A stretch of 54,044 nucleotides of DNA, taken from contig CAZVJY010000012.1 in NCBI GenBank assembly GCA_964626685.1, positions 1 through 54,044 on the forward strand, written 5' to 3'. Each line of letters starts with the position of its first letter. The stretch's first letter is position 1. This DNA comes from RGEC01 sp964626685 (GTDB lineage: Bacteria; Bacteroidota; Bacteroidia; NS11-12g; UBA955). Of the stretch, positions 8,438 through 17,681 are shown one piece after another. Under the pieces are notes generated by a model. That model did not search any database. It worked only from the letters and a program-made list of their open reading frames with translations, and was not told where the DNA came from. The position numbers were made by a program, and so were the translations under genes.

Positions 8438-9759
8438 TCAAAGAAAATAACGGATCCTATCAGAGTGAATTGCTGCTAACAGAGAGCCCCTGGACGCAAA
8501 GACGGATGAGCAAAGTACTGATCTGGTTATCGCTGCTGTTTGTATTGTTTATGTTTTTGCCTTGGACGCAAAACATACAGACCCAGGGCATGGTAACCAC
8601 CCTGCTTCCCAATCAGCGGCCACAGGAAATTCAAACCATTATTGGCGGAAGAATTGAAAAATGGCACGTAACCGAAGGTGATTATGTAAGAAAAGGAGAT
8701 ACGATTGTTCGCATCAGCGAAGTGAAGGAAAGCTATCTGGATCCGAAGCTGCTGGAGCAAACAGAAACTCAGATCAGGGCAAAAGAAAATAGTATCACCA
8801 GCTACAGTTCTAAAATTGATGCCATCAACCGACAGATAACCCAGCTTGAAATCAACCAGGACTTTAAATTTAGGCAGGCTAAAAATAAAGTTGAGCAGGA
8901 ATTGATGAAAGTTAACAGTGAATCGGCAGAACTTGAAGCAGCAAAAACCGGCGAAAAGATTGCCCGTCAGCAGTTTCAACGGGACAGCGCACTGGAGAAA
9001 AAAGGCATTAAAAGCCCGCTTGATGTTGAAAACAGGCGTGTTAAATGGCAGGAAAGCCTTGCTAAACGCATTTCTGCTGAAAACAAACTTGTGGCAGCCA
9101 AAGCCTCACTGGAAAACGCAAAATTTGAGCTTCGCAATGTTACCGCCGAATATGGAGAAAAAATGGCCAAGGCAGAAAGCGAGCGTTTCAGTGCCATAAG
9201 CAACCAAATGGAAACGGAGGCTGAAGTCAGTAAACTCCGAAATCAGTTCAGCAATTACAGCATACGCAGTGGTTTTTATATCATACTCGCACCACAGGAT
9301 GGTTATGTTACCAAAACACTGGCAAGCGGTATCGGGGAAACCATAAAAGAAGGTGAAGCCATTTGCACGGTTATGCCATCGTCAGTGCACCTGGCAGTAG
9401 AAATGTATGTCGATCCCATGGATATGCCCCTGGTAAAAAAGGGACAGCATGTAAACTTCGTCTTTGATGGCTGGCCCACCATCGTATTTTCAGGATGGCC
9501 AAATTACACCTACGGTACCTTTCCCGGGCGTGTATTTGCTATTGACAACATTCCCTCAGCCAATGGAAAATACCGGCTGCTTGTGGCTCCTGAAGCTGGA
9601 GACAAGCAATGGCCTCCACAGTTACGCGTTGGAACAGGCTCTCATGGCTATCTGCTGCTGAATCGGGTTCGAGTGTGGTATGAAATCTGGCGACAGTTGA
9701 ACGGATTCCCTCCTGATTATTACAAAGCCGAAACAGGCCCAACCAAACCCAAAAAATGA
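8428..9759 (+). CDS. HlyD-family periplasmic adaptor (membrane fusion protein)
   Basis: A 443-aa adaptor that should bridge the inner-membrane ABC protein and the outer-membrane TolC-like protein. One N-terminal membrane helix (about 31-50, VLIWLSLLFVLFMFLPW) is followed by a biotinyl-lipoyl half motif (GGRIEKWHVTEGDYVRKGD), a long alpha-hairpin coiled coil rich in Glu, Lys and Ala (about 110-270), the second lipoyl half (ILAPQDGYVTKTLASGIGE) and a beta-barrel domain. Its start lies inside the end of the ABC gene and its stop overlaps the TolC-like start by 4 bases, so the three are translationally coupled. No dedicated secreted substrate gene is evident nearby. Confidence 0.9.
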   Translation: MALIKENNGSYQSELLLTESPWTQRRMSKVLIWLSLLFVLFMFLPWTQNIQTQGMVTTLLPNQRPQEIQTIIGGRIEKWHVTEGDYVRKGDTIVRISEVKESYLDPKLLEQTETQIRAKENSITSYSSKIDAINRQITQLEINQDFKFRQAKNKVEQELMKVNSESAELEAAKTGEKIARQQFQRDSALEKKGIKSPLDVENRRVKWQESLAKRISAENKLVAAKASLENAKFELRNVTAEYGEKMAKAESERFSAISNQMETEAEVSKLRNQFSNYSIRSGFYIILAPQDGYVTKTLASGIGETIKEGEAICTVMPSSVHLAVEMYVDPMDMPLVKKGQHVNFVFDGWPTIVFSGWPNYTYGTFPGRVFAIDNIPSANGKYRLLVAPEAGDKQWPPQLRVGTGSHGYLLLNRVRVWYEIWRQLNGFPPDYYKAETGPTKPKK

Positions 9760-11165
9760 GGATTTTTGTTATAATACTCCTTCTGGGCAGCAGTCTTACT
9801 CATTTGTTTTCCCGGGACAGTACAACCATTAACCTGGGTTTGATTCTAAAACAGGTAAGGGCATATCACCCAACCCTGAGGCAGGCAGAACTCCTTCCCA
9901 AACAAGGTGAATCTTATTTGCGCTATGCAAGAGGCGGATTCGATCCCAAGCTTTTCTTTGAGCAGCGTGAAAAAACTTTCAAAACAGAAAACTATTATAC
10001 CGAAACTTCAGCCGGAGTCAGCGTTCCTACCTGGTTTGGTTTGGATATAAAGGCGGGTTATGAAAACAACAGCGGATTATATCTGAGTCCGGATTTAAAG
10101 ACCCCTGCTAACGGTTTATCTTATGCTGGGATTGATGTTCCACTTTTGAGGAATCTGGTTACCGATGCCCGCAGAACCGGGTTGCGACAGGCCCAGTTAT
10201 TCAGGGAGCAATCGGAAGCCATGCGTGTTCAATTGTTGAATGAACTGGCACAACAGGTAATACAGGACTATGCAGACTGGTATTTTTCCTGGCAGGAAAA
10301 AGAAATCTGTCGTCAGGCAGTGGCCCTGCTTACAGAGCGAATGAATGCCATACGTTCCGAATTTCAGGCAGGTGGAAAGTCTGCCGCAGATACCATAGAA
10401 ACCTCAGCACAACTGGGCATTTTCAGTTTGATGCTCAGGGATGCAGGTCTTTGGGAGATTAAAACCCGTCTGATGCTATCGGCCCATCTGTGGAATGAAA
10501 CGGAGCAACCAGTGTATATCAAAGCAGAAACCATACCGGATTATACCGGGATGGAGTTTTTGGACAGCATGCTGCAGTCATTTCCCAATACGGTTGTCAC
10601 TGCCGGTATTCAGAACCTTCAGCCAGCACTGCAGATGATGGATTTGTACGTACAGAAAAACCAGCTAGAAATGCGCCTGAAAAGACAGGCCATGCTGCCT
10701 GAAATCAACCTGAAGTACAGGGCACTGAGTCCGGGATATTTTGAGTTTCCCGCAGGCAGTTCCATGCGTATGAATTCTACGTTTGGTTTGGCTTTCAGCA
10801 GCTCATTGTTTTTGAGAAAAGAACGGGGTGAATTTGAACTTTCAAGGCTGGCATGGCAAGAATCCGGTCTTAAGTTGAAACAGAAAGTCCGTGAAACCGA
10901 ACAAAAGGTAGATGGACTTTATCAGGAAGCGCTGACATACGCATCACTCAGCCGCGACTATGCTACTGTAAGCGGACAGTACAAACAACTGTACGAAAAT
11001 GAAAAAACCAGGTTTATTGCCGGTGACGCCACTGTTTTCATGGTAAACATGCGAGAAACCCGCTGGATTGAGACCCGCATTAAACTCAACGATTACAGAC
11101 AAAAACAGGTTCACAGCGCTGCCCGCTATCTTGAAACGGCGGGTGTAATCGGCAGAATCTTCTAA
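9756..11165 (+). CDS. TolC-family outer membrane efflux protein
   Basis: A 469-aa protein with a signal peptide (MRIFVIILLLGSSLTHLFS). The mature part has the TolC pattern of long amphipathic helices: an early IN-L-L-KQVR-HP-L-QAE segment (INLGLILKQVRAYHPTLRQAE), a beta-barrel strand region (GVSVPTWFGLDIKAGY), and a second half repeating the pattern (LQMMDLYVQKNQLEMRLKRQAMLPEINLKY). It is the outer-membrane channel of the ABC/HlyD/TolC set and is coupled to the HlyD gene by a 4-base overlap. A hairpin followed by a T run overlaps its stop codon, suggesting the operon ends here. Confidence 0.88.
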   Translation: MRIFVIILLLGSSLTHLFSRDSTTINLGLILKQVRAYHPTLRQAELLPKQGESYLRYARGGFDPKLFFEQREKTFKTENYYTETSAGVSVPTWFGLDIKAGYENNSGLYLSPDLKTPANGLSYAGIDVPLLRNLVTDARRTGLRQAQLFREQSEAMRVQLLNELAQQVIQDYADWYFSWQEKEICRQAVALLTERMNAIRSEFQAGGKSAADTIETSAQLGIFSLMLRDAGLWEIKTRLMLSAHLWNETEQPVYIKAETIPDYTGMEFLDSMLQSFPNTVVTAGIQNLQPALQMMDLYVQKNQLEMRLKRQAMLPEINLKYRALSPGYFEFPAGSSMRMNSTFGLAFSSSLFLRKERGEFELSRLAWQESGLKLKQKVRETEQKVDGLYQEALTYASLSRDYATVSGQYKQLYENEKTRFIAGDATVFMVNMRETRWIETRIKLNDYRQKQVHSAARYLETAGVIGRIF

Positions 11166-11187
11166 TTTGGATTAGAACCCATTTTTT
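11160..11187 (+). terminator. Putative intrinsic terminator after the TolC-like gene
   Basis: Perfect 7-bp arms TTCTAAT (11160-11166) and ATTAGAA (11171-11177) with a TTGG loop, followed by CCCATTTTTT. The stem is AT-rich and includes the stop codon. Confidence 0.5.
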
Positions 11188-11338
11188 AAACCCCAACTAT
11201 CCATTTGATATTTATGGCAGAAAAACTGCCTTAAAAGTGTTCAAATTGTGGAAAATTAGGGATTTATGAGGTGAGCACCTCCCCTGTTTTGGTTGTATTT
11301 TTACAAACAATTAAAAATTCGACCTTTTACGTTAAGCA

Positions 11339-13291
11339 ATGAGCAATCAAAATAGTGGGAATTACGGTGCAGACAACATTACCGTTCTTGAGGGATTAGA
11401 GGCAGTGCGTAAGCGCCCCGCCATGTACATCGGAGACATTGGCCCCAAAGGGCTTCACCATCTTGTATACGAAGTTGTAGATAACAGTATAGACGAGGCA
11501 CTGGCAGGTCACTGCAGAAATATATTTGTCAGCATTCTGGAAGACAACAGCATCCGTGTACTGGATGATGGACGCGGCATACCCACCGACATGCACCAGA
11601 AAGAAAAGAAAAGTGCACTGGAAGTAGTTATGACCGTATTGCACGCCGGTGGCAAATTTGACAAGGACACTTACAAGGTTTCAGGTGGACTGCACGGTGT
11701 GGGTGTAAGTTGCGTAAATGCACTTTCCAAACACCTTAAAGTGCGCGTATTCCGCGAAGGGAAAATCTTCCAGCAGGAATACCAAATAGGAAAACCACTC
11801 TATGACGTAAAAGTAGTAGGGGAATCAGAACAGCGCGGAACCGAAGTCACCTTTACCCCAGATGACACCATCTTCCAGGTAACAGAATACCAATTTGATA
11901 CTCTGCAAAACCGTTTGCGTGAGCTGGCATACCTGAACAAGGGCATTCGCCTGGTGCTGACCGATGAGCGTAATAAAGACGAGGAAGGCAATTTCCATTC
12001 AGAGACTTTCTTTAGCGAAGGCGGTTTGAAGGAGTTTGTTGGCTTTATTGACGGCACCCGTGAAAAACTGATTCCTGAGCCCGTGTATTGCGAAAGCGAC
12101 AAATACGGCATTCCGGTTGAAATTGCTTTTCAGTATAACACCGGATACAGCGAAAACCTGCATTCCTACGTAAACAATATCAATACCATTGAAGGTGGAA
12201 CACACGTAGCCGGCTTCCGCAGGGCACTTACCCGTACCCTGAAAAGCTATGCTGAAAAACAAAAGTTGCTTGAAAAAGTGAAGGTTGAAATCAGCGGTGA
12301 CGACTTTCGTGAAGGACTTACCGGTGTAATCAGTGTGAAAGTGGCAGAACCTCAGTTTGAGGGACAGACGAAAACAAAACTGGGCAACAATGAAGTGATG
12401 GGTGCCGTAGATACCACGGTAGGCGAAATGCTTGAAAACTTCTTACAGGAACATCCCAAAGAAGCCAAAGTTATTGTAGACAAAGTCATTCTGGCTGCCC
12501 AGGCACGTGCAGCTGCGAGAAAGGCACGCGAAATGGTGCAGCGCAAAGGTGCTATGAGTGGTATGGGCTTGCCTGGTAAACTCAGTGACTGCTCAAAAAC
12601 AGACCCCTCTATTTGTGAAATATTCCTGGTGGAAGGAGATTCGGCCGGCGGAACTGCCAAGCAGGGCCGTGACCGTGAATTTCAGGCCATTCTGCCCCTG
12701 CGCGGTAAAATCCTGAACGTGGAAAAGGCACTTGAGCACAAAATTTATGAAAACGAGGAAGTCCGCAATATGTTCACTGCTCTGGGTGTGCACATTGGCA
12801 CCAACGAAGAGGGTGATAAAGAGCTGATACTCGACAACCTGCGCTATCACAAAGTAGTGATTATGACAGATGCTGACGTTGACGGATCACACATCCGTAC
12901 GCTCATACTTACCCTTTTCTTCCGCTACATGAAAAAGCTGGTTGAAAATGGTTATTTATACATTGCTACTCCCCCGCTGTATCTGGTTAAAAAAGGTACC
13001 AAGAGCGCCTATGCATGGAATGACCAGGAACGCGACATGCAGATTAAACTGCTTGCAGGCGAAGGAAAGGAAGACAGTGTAAACGTGCAGCGCTATAAGG
13101 GTCTTGGTGAAATGAATGCTGAACAGCTTTGGGAAACCACCATGGATCCGGCCCGCAGAACCCTGAAGCGTGTGACATTGGAAAGTGCTGCAGAAGCTGA
13201 TCGTATCTTTAGCATGCTCATGGGTGACGATGTTCCGCCACGCCGCGAGTTCATTGAAGCCAACGCCCGCTACGCTAAAATTGACGCCTAA
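11339..13291 (+). CDS. gyrB: DNA gyrase subunit B
   Basis: ATPase subunit of the type II topoisomerase that introduces negative supercoils. At 650 aa it is the short Bacteroidota form, without the proteobacterial insertion. The GHKL ATPase domain is complete (EAVRKRPAMYIGD; EVVDNSIDEALAG; VLDDGRGIPTD; KVSGGLHGVGVSCVNALS). The transducer domain follows, then the Toprim domain (IFLVEGDSAGGTAKQGRDR; PLRGKILNVEKA; MTDADVDGSHI) and the tail YKGLGEMN with MDPARRTL. Its 173-base upstream gap holds a promoter-like TATTTTTAC about 30 bases before the ATG. GyrB rather than ParE is favoured by length and motif detail. It is convergent with the LolC/E-like gene, 6 bases apart. Confidence 0.96.
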   Translation: MSNQNSGNYGADNITVLEGLEAVRKRPAMYIGDIGPKGLHHLVYEVVDNSIDEALAGHCRNIFVSILEDNSIRVLDDGRGIPTDMHQKEKKSALEVVMTVLHAGGKFDKDTYKVSGGLHGVGVSCVNALSKHLKVRVFREGKIFQQEYQIGKPLYDVKVVGESEQRGTEVTFTPDDTIFQVTEYQFDTLQNRLRELAYLNKGIRLVLTDERNKDEEGNFHSETFFSEGGLKEFVGFIDGTREKLIPEPVYCESDKYGIPVEIAFQYNTGYSENLHSYVNNINTIEGGTHVAGFRRALTRTLKSYAEKQKLLEKVKVEISGDDFREGLTGVISVKVAEPQFEGQTKTKLGNNEVMGAVDTTVGEMLENFLQEHPKEAKVIVDKVILAAQARAAARKAREMVQRKGAMSGMGLPGKLSDCSKTDPSICEIFLVEGDSAGGTAKQGRDREFQAILPLRGKILNVEKALEHKIYENEEVRNMFTALGVHIGTNEEGDKELILDNLRYHKVVIMTDADVDGSHIRTLILTLFFRYMKKLVENGYLYIATPPLYLVKKGTKSAYAWNDQERDMQIKLLAGEGKEDSVNVQRYKGLGEMNAEQLWETTMDPARRTLKRVTLESAAEADRIFSMLMGDDVPPRREFIEANARYAKIDA

Positions 13292-13297
13292 CAGTTT

Positions 13298-14530
13298 TTA
13301 CTGAAACTTAATGGATTTAATTGGGCTTAACTGCCCGATAACCCTTGCCGGAAGATATAAAACCAGCCAGCAAGTGATGATGGTGCCTGCATTTACCAGA
13401 ACCAGATGCATGCCGTTAAATTCTATAAGTACCTTGTTTACATAATAGGTTTCTGTGCTGAGGGTAATTAATCCGAAGTGGTATTGAAGCCAGCAAAGTC
13501 CCAGTCCTACCGTGTTTCCCAGCAATAGCCCGAAACCCGTGATAAACAATACCTGATACTGAAAAATACTGCGAATACCAGCCTCTTTTGCCCCAATGGC
13601 TTTCAGGGTTCCAATCATGTGTGTTCGCTCAGTGATGAGAATAAGCAGTGTGGTACACATTCCAATAATGGCGACCAGCAACATGAGGGTTAGTATGATA
13701 ACAACGTTGGTATCCAGCAGTGCCAGCCAGTCGAAAATTTGACGGTTATACCGTTCTGCTGACTGAATATTAAAAATCCCCGGTGGAAGTTTACTGCTTA
13801 ACTTATCAACGGCATCCGAAGCTGAAATATTCTCATCAAGTCTGAGTTCCCATTGGGTAAAGCGGGCTACTGACGGAAGTACTTTTCGCACCATTCCTAT
13901 ATAGGTGATAAAATGTACTTTGTCATAATCATCGAGCCCTGTGGCGAAAACACCCACAATGCGTGGCCTAATTGCGCGAGGACGGCGGTTACCACTGCTA
14001 TCTTCCTTGAAAAAAATTGCCTGCATATACATACCCGTATCGAGTCCAAGTCGGTTTGCCGTTTGTTCTGATATCATGGCTGTAGCTGTGTCCTTTGAAA
14101 AGTCGGGCACAACCCCGCGTTTTAGCTGATGTTGAAGAAAAGTAAAATCATACTTATCCGAAACCCCTTTGGCAATCATGCCTTCAATTTCGTTTTCACC
14201 TTTCACAATGCAAGGACGGACTGCACACACAGAAACCGACCGAACACCCTGTACAGCTTCAATATCAGGTGTAAATGCCAATAACTTCTCTCCCATTGGA
14301 ATGGGTTCTGAACCCTCGGTATTGGAAATATCGTCAATGACAAGATCGCCGTTTATTCCAATAACCTTATTTTTGATACCGGATTGAAAACCTGAAACCG
14401 TAGAAAGTGCAATGATCATTACAGCAGAACTGAGACCAACAGCCACGATAGCCAAACGCACAATGGACCTTGAAAAGGAACCTTGCCCGGAAGCAGATAA
14501 TCGTCGAGCCAGAAAAAAAGGCCAGTTCAT
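13298..14530 (-). CDS. LolC/LolE-type ABC transporter permease
   Basis: A 410-aa inner-membrane permease of the FtsX/MacB superfamily, LolC/E branch. In Proteobacteria these, with LolD, release lipoproteins from the inner membrane. The order is a short cytoplasmic segment (NWPFFLARRL), TM1 (IVRLAIVAVGLSSAVMIIAL), a periplasmic domain of roughly 220 residues starting FQSGIKNKVIGINGDLVI, then three TMs with the core motif ITERTHMIGTLKAIGAKEAGI. The ATG at 14530 is chosen over an in-frame start at 14644 because a perfect TACTTTTG promoter ends 8 bases before it. No LolD-type ATPase is adjacent; FtsE lies about 20 kb away. Confidence 0.85.
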   Translation of the reverse strand: MNWPFFLARRLSASGQGSFSRSIVRLAIVAVGLSSAVMIIALSTVSGFQSGIKNKVIGINGDLVIDDISNTEGSEPIPMGEKLLAFTPDIEAVQGVRSVSVCAVRPCIVKGENEIEGMIAKGVSDKYDFTFLQHQLKRGVVPDFSKDTATAMISEQTANRLGLDTGMYMQAIFFKEDSSGNRRPRAIRPRIVGVFATGLDDYDKVHFITYIGMVRKVLPSVARFTQWELRLDENISASDAVDKLSSKLPPGIFNIQSAERYNRQIFDWLALLDTNVVIILTLMLLVAIIGMCTTLLILITERTHMIGTLKAIGAKEAGIRSIFQYQVLFITGFGLLLGNTVGLGLCWLQYHFGLITLSTETYYVNKVLIEFNGMHLVLVNAGTIITCWLVLYLPARVIGQLSPIKSIKFQ

Positions 14531-14538
14531 TGCTGCCT

Positions 14539-14546
14539 CAAAAGTA
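14539..14546 (-). promoter_or_regulatory. TACTTTTG, -7 promoter element of the LolC/E-like gene
   Basis: Exact TAnnTTTG on the minus strand, 8 bases before the ATG at 14530. Confidence 0.6.
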
Positions 14547-14570
14547 CAGCGAAAGTGGCTAACTGCATTC

Positions 14571-15743
14571 ATGGTTTTTGTATTGGGATTTGCCTTTTCA
14601 GCAAATTCACAACCCATCATTACAGGTGCTAGCCGCACTGACATCTATTTCCCTTTACTTAAAAAGAAGCGTATTGCGGTGGTTGCCAACCAAACTTCAA
14701 TTGTGGGAAATCAGCACCTGATAGACACATTGCTCGCTTCGAAAATCCGGGTTAGGAAAGTTTTTGCTCCCGAACACGGCTTTCGCGGGCATGCAGCCAA
14801 TGGCGAAAAAGTGGCTTCGGGAATAGACCCCAAAACAAAACTTCCGATTATTTCTTTATATGGCAAACACGTAAAACCCAGCAAAAAAGACCTGAAAGGG
14901 ATTGATATGGTGGTGTTTGACATACAGGATGTTGGGGTACGTTTTTACACGTATCTCACCACCTTGCATTATGTTATGCAAGCCTGCGCAGAAAACGGAA
15001 AACCTTTGTTGGTGCTTGACAGACCCAATCCAAACGGGCATTACACGGACGGTCCGATGCTAAAACCCGGGTTCGAAAGTATGGTAGGCTTGCACCCCAT
15101 ACCGCTTGTGCATGGTATGACTTTGGGCGAACTGGCTCGCATGATTAATGGTGAGCGATGGCTAAGAACAGCAGACACGTGCATTTTAACTGTAATACCG
15201 GTGAAAAACTGGGACCATAACACACCTTACATACTGCCGGTTCCACCTTCGCCAAATTTACCCACACAGGAAAGCATCATGCTTTATCCAACGCTCGGTC
15301 TTATGGAAGGAACCGTTATGAGTATGGGTCGAGGTACAGATAAGCCTTTTGAGTGTTTTGGAGCACCCTGGCTTAAAGATGGACATTACATTTTCATTCC
15401 TAAAAACATTCCGGGCAAAGCCGTAAATCCTCCATTCCTGGGTGATACTTGCCGGGGCTTTCTTCTTTCAGATTTTGCACGAAACTATATTGCTGGTAGT
15501 CGGCAATTATACATTGAGTGGTTTGAAATGCTGCTTAATGCTTGTCCTGACAAACAAAAATTCTTCAATCCATTCTTTGATAAGCTTTCCGGTAGTTCTG
15601 AGCTTCGTACTGCGCTACTTAGCGGCACACCCACAAAAAAGATAAGGGAAACGTGGAAAGAGGATTTATACCGATTTGAATATACGCGCAGCCGCTACTT
15701 GCTCTATCCTTTCATCCCCGGTATAGGGCATGTCAATCCTTGA
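14571..15743 (+). CDS. NamZ/DUF1343 family exo-beta-N-acetylmuramidase
   Basis: A DUF1343 protein. A characterised relative, Bacillus subtilis NamZ, removes terminal N-acetylmuramic acid from peptidoglycan fragments. From the ATG at 14571 it has 390 aa with a hydrophobic, signal-like N-terminus (VFVLGFAFSANSQ), so it is probably periplasmic. Conserved stretches include RIAVVANQTSIV, FAPEHGFRG, LPIISLYGKHVKPS, DIQDVGVRFYTY, LDRPNPNGH, HGMTLGELARMI and LPVPPSPNLPT. The start is uncertain: this signal lacks the usual positive charge, and the frame is open upstream to at least 14412, which would overlap the divergent permease gene. A role in cell-wall recycling is inferred from the family. Confidence 0.85.
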   Translation: MVFVLGFAFSANSQPIITGASRTDIYFPLLKKKRIAVVANQTSIVGNQHLIDTLLASKIRVRKVFAPEHGFRGHAANGEKVASGIDPKTKLPIISLYGKHVKPSKKDLKGIDMVVFDIQDVGVRFYTYLTTLHYVMQACAENGKPLLVLDRPNPNGHYTDGPMLKPGFESMVGLHPIPLVHGMTLGELARMINGERWLRTADTCILTVIPVKNWDHNTPYILPVPPSPNLPTQESIMLYPTLGLMEGTVMSMGRGTDKPFECFGAPWLKDGHYIFIPKNIPGKAVNPPFLGDTCRGFLLSDFARNYIAGSRQLYIEWFEMLLNACPDKQKFFNPFFDKLSGSSELRTALLSGTPTKKIRETWKEDLYRFEYTRSRYLLYPFIPGIGHVNP

Positions 15744-15781
15744 TGTTTGTAAAACCGTACCCCAGGTATTTTCTTTGTAAT

Positions 15782-16207
15782 ATGAAAACCTTCTTTTTAA
15801 GCCTGTTTGCAATAGTCATGTTTGCCTGTGGCAGCAATAGCAGTGGCACTGCCTACGGTGAGAAATTTGACACAACCAAAGCCATAACCGCAGATGCTGC
15901 GTTGAAAATTTTTGAGAACACCGGCCAATCAGAAGCTGTAATTAAAGGACAAATCAGTCAGGTGTGTACCGGTGAAGGTTGTTGGTATACCCTGAAACAC
16001 GGAGGAGCCGAGCAGTTTGTGGGTTTTGAGAAATTCACCATACCCAAAGATGTGGCAGGCAGGCAAAGTGTGGCATCTGGCCATTTTTACCGCGATACCC
16101 AAAGTGTGGCAGACCAGCGTGAGGGATTAAATGAGGCAGATGCGGCTAAAATTACTGAACCAAAAGTTTCGGTAAAGTTCACTGCAGTTGGCATTGTGAT
16201 TCGGTAA
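15782..16207 (+). CDS. DUF4920-type lipoprotein
   Basis: A small 141-aa exported protein with a lipoprotein signal, MKTFFLSLFAIVMFAC, and Cys16 as the predicted lipidation site. The rest matches what I recall of DUF4920: YGEKFDTTKAITADAAL, then AVIKGQISQVCTGEGCWYTL (the paired-Cys CxxxGCW motif), then VKFTAVGIVI. The paired Cys motif suggests metal or redox binding, but no function is established to my knowledge. It follows the NamZ-like gene by 38 bases on the same strand. An in-frame start at 15740 is less likely because it would precede the lipoprotein signal. Confidence 0.75.
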   Translation: MKTFFLSLFAIVMFACGSNSSGTAYGEKFDTTKAITADAALKIFENTGQSEAVIKGQISQVCTGEGCWYTLKHGGAEQFVGFEKFTIPKDVAGRQSVASGHFYRDTQSVADQREGLNEADAAKITEPKVSVKFTAVGIVIR

Positions 16208-16320
16208 TCACAGTTTTCATATATTTCATTAAAGTTATTTTGCCTCATGGCAAGATATGCAATCTGCTTAAAAGCTACTGTCGCTTGACAATACAGATTA
16301 CAAATGCAAAAAAAATATTC

Positions 16321-17658
16321 TTACTTGATCTCAAACGAGTTCATGAAAGCTGTAGTGAAGTTCCCCTTGCGGAAATCTTCGTTTTGCATAATCTGCAAGT
16401 GCAGGGGTATGGTGGTATTCACGCCTTCAATCACAAACTCATTTAAAGCACGCTCCATCTTCACAATGGCTTCCTCTCGGGTTTGTGCAGACACGATTAG
16501 CTTGGCAATCATGCTGTCGTAGAAAGGAGGTATAGTATAGCCGGCATAGATATGTGAGTCAACACGTGTACCGTGTCCGCCAGGCTTGTGCATAGAGGTA
16601 ATCTTGCCAGGGCTTGGACGGAAATTATTATAAATATCTTCCGCGTTTACCCTGCACTCAATGGCGCATTTAGTGGGCTCATAATCCTTACCGCTGATGG
16701 GCACACCCGCTGCAATGAGGATTTGTTCTTTCACCAGGTCGTAGTTAATTACTTCCTCGGTTACAGGATGCTCCACCTGAATACGGGTATTCATTTCCAT
16801 GAAATAGAAGTTACGGTGCTTATCCACCAGAAATTCCACGGTTCCTACGCCTTCATACTTGATAATCTCAGCAGCTGCCTTGGCTGCCTTACCCATTTTC
16901 TTGCGCAGTTCGGGTGTCATAAACGGACTTGGGGTCTCTTCAATCAGTTTCTGGTGGCGGCGCTGAATAGAGCAATCACGCTCACTGAGGTGACATACCT
17001 TTCCATACTGGTCTCCGGCAATCTGAATTTCTATGTGACGGGGTTCCTCAATGTATTTTTCCATGTAGAGGCCGTCGTTGCCGAATGCGGCTCCTGCCTC
17101 CTGTTTGGCGCTGTTCCAGGCATTTTCCAGCTCATCTTCAGACCACACAATACGCATACCTCGCCCTCCACCACCTGCCGTAGCTTTGATGATAACCGGA
17201 TAACCAATTTTCTTGGCAATTTTCATCCCCTGCTCAATGCTTTCCAACAAACCGTCGCTGCCCGGAATGGTAGGCACACCGGCTTTCTTCATGGTGTCTT
17301 TGGCATTGGACTTATCCCCCATAGAATCAATTTGTTCTGGAGTTGCTCCAATAAATTTCACACCATGATCGCGGCACAAGGCACTGAACTTGGAGTTTTC
17401 ACTCAAAAAACCATAACCCGGATGAATGGCATCGGCATTGGTAACCTCAGCGGCTGCCAGTATGCGGGGCATATTCAAATAGCTGTCTTTACTGGAAGGC
17501 GGTCCTATACAAACCGCTTCATCCGCAAAACGAACGTGCAGGCTTTCCTTATCTGCCGTAGAATAAACCGCTACTGTCTTTATACCCATTTCACGACAGG
17601 TACGGATTATACGCAAAGCGATTTCACCACGATTGGCAATCAAGATTTTTTTAAACAT
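16321..17658 (-). CDS. accC: Biotin carboxylase subunit of acyl-CoA carboxylase
   Basis: ATP-dependent carboxylation of biotin on the carrier protein. At 445 aa it has standard AccC length. Landmarks: N-terminal KKILIANRGEIALRIIRTCREMG, HPGYGFLSENSKF, the ATP-grasp glycine loop KATAGGGGRGMRIV, the catalytic region FMEMNTRIQVEHPVTE, and YDSMIAKLIV near the end. It starts 23 bases after the biotin carrier gene on the same strand and ends the cluster. A 437-codon antisense frame over it (16573-17886) is a composition artefact. Confidence 0.95.
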   Translation of the reverse strand: MFKKILIANRGEIALRIIRTCREMGIKTVAVYSTADKESLHVRFADEAVCIGPPSSKDSYLNMPRILAAAEVTNADAIHPGYGFLSENSKFSALCRDHGVKFIGATPEQIDSMGDKSNAKDTMKKAGVPTIPGSDGLLESIEQGMKIAKKIGYPVIIKATAGGGGRGMRIVWSEDELENAWNSAKQEAGAAFGNDGLYMEKYIEEPRHIEIQIAGDQYGKVCHLSERDCSIQRRHQKLIEETPSPFMTPELRKKMGKAAKAAAEIIKYEGVGTVEFLVDKHRNFYFMEMNTRIQVEHPVTEEVINYDLVKEQILIAAGVPISGKDYEPTKCAIECRVNAEDIYNNFRPSPGKITSMHKPGGHGTRVDSHIYAGYTIPPFYDSMIAKLIVSAQTREEAIVKMERALNEFVIEGVNTTIPLHLQIMQNEDFRKGNFTTAFMNSFEIK

Positions 17659-17681
17659 AAGAATCTGTGTTTTACAGAAGA

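Noticed and set aside
14412..14570. N-terminal extension of the NamZ-like protein
   Set aside because: The extension overlaps the divergent permease gene and its promoter, and is followed by a hydrophobic signal-like segment at 14571. The start remains uncertain.
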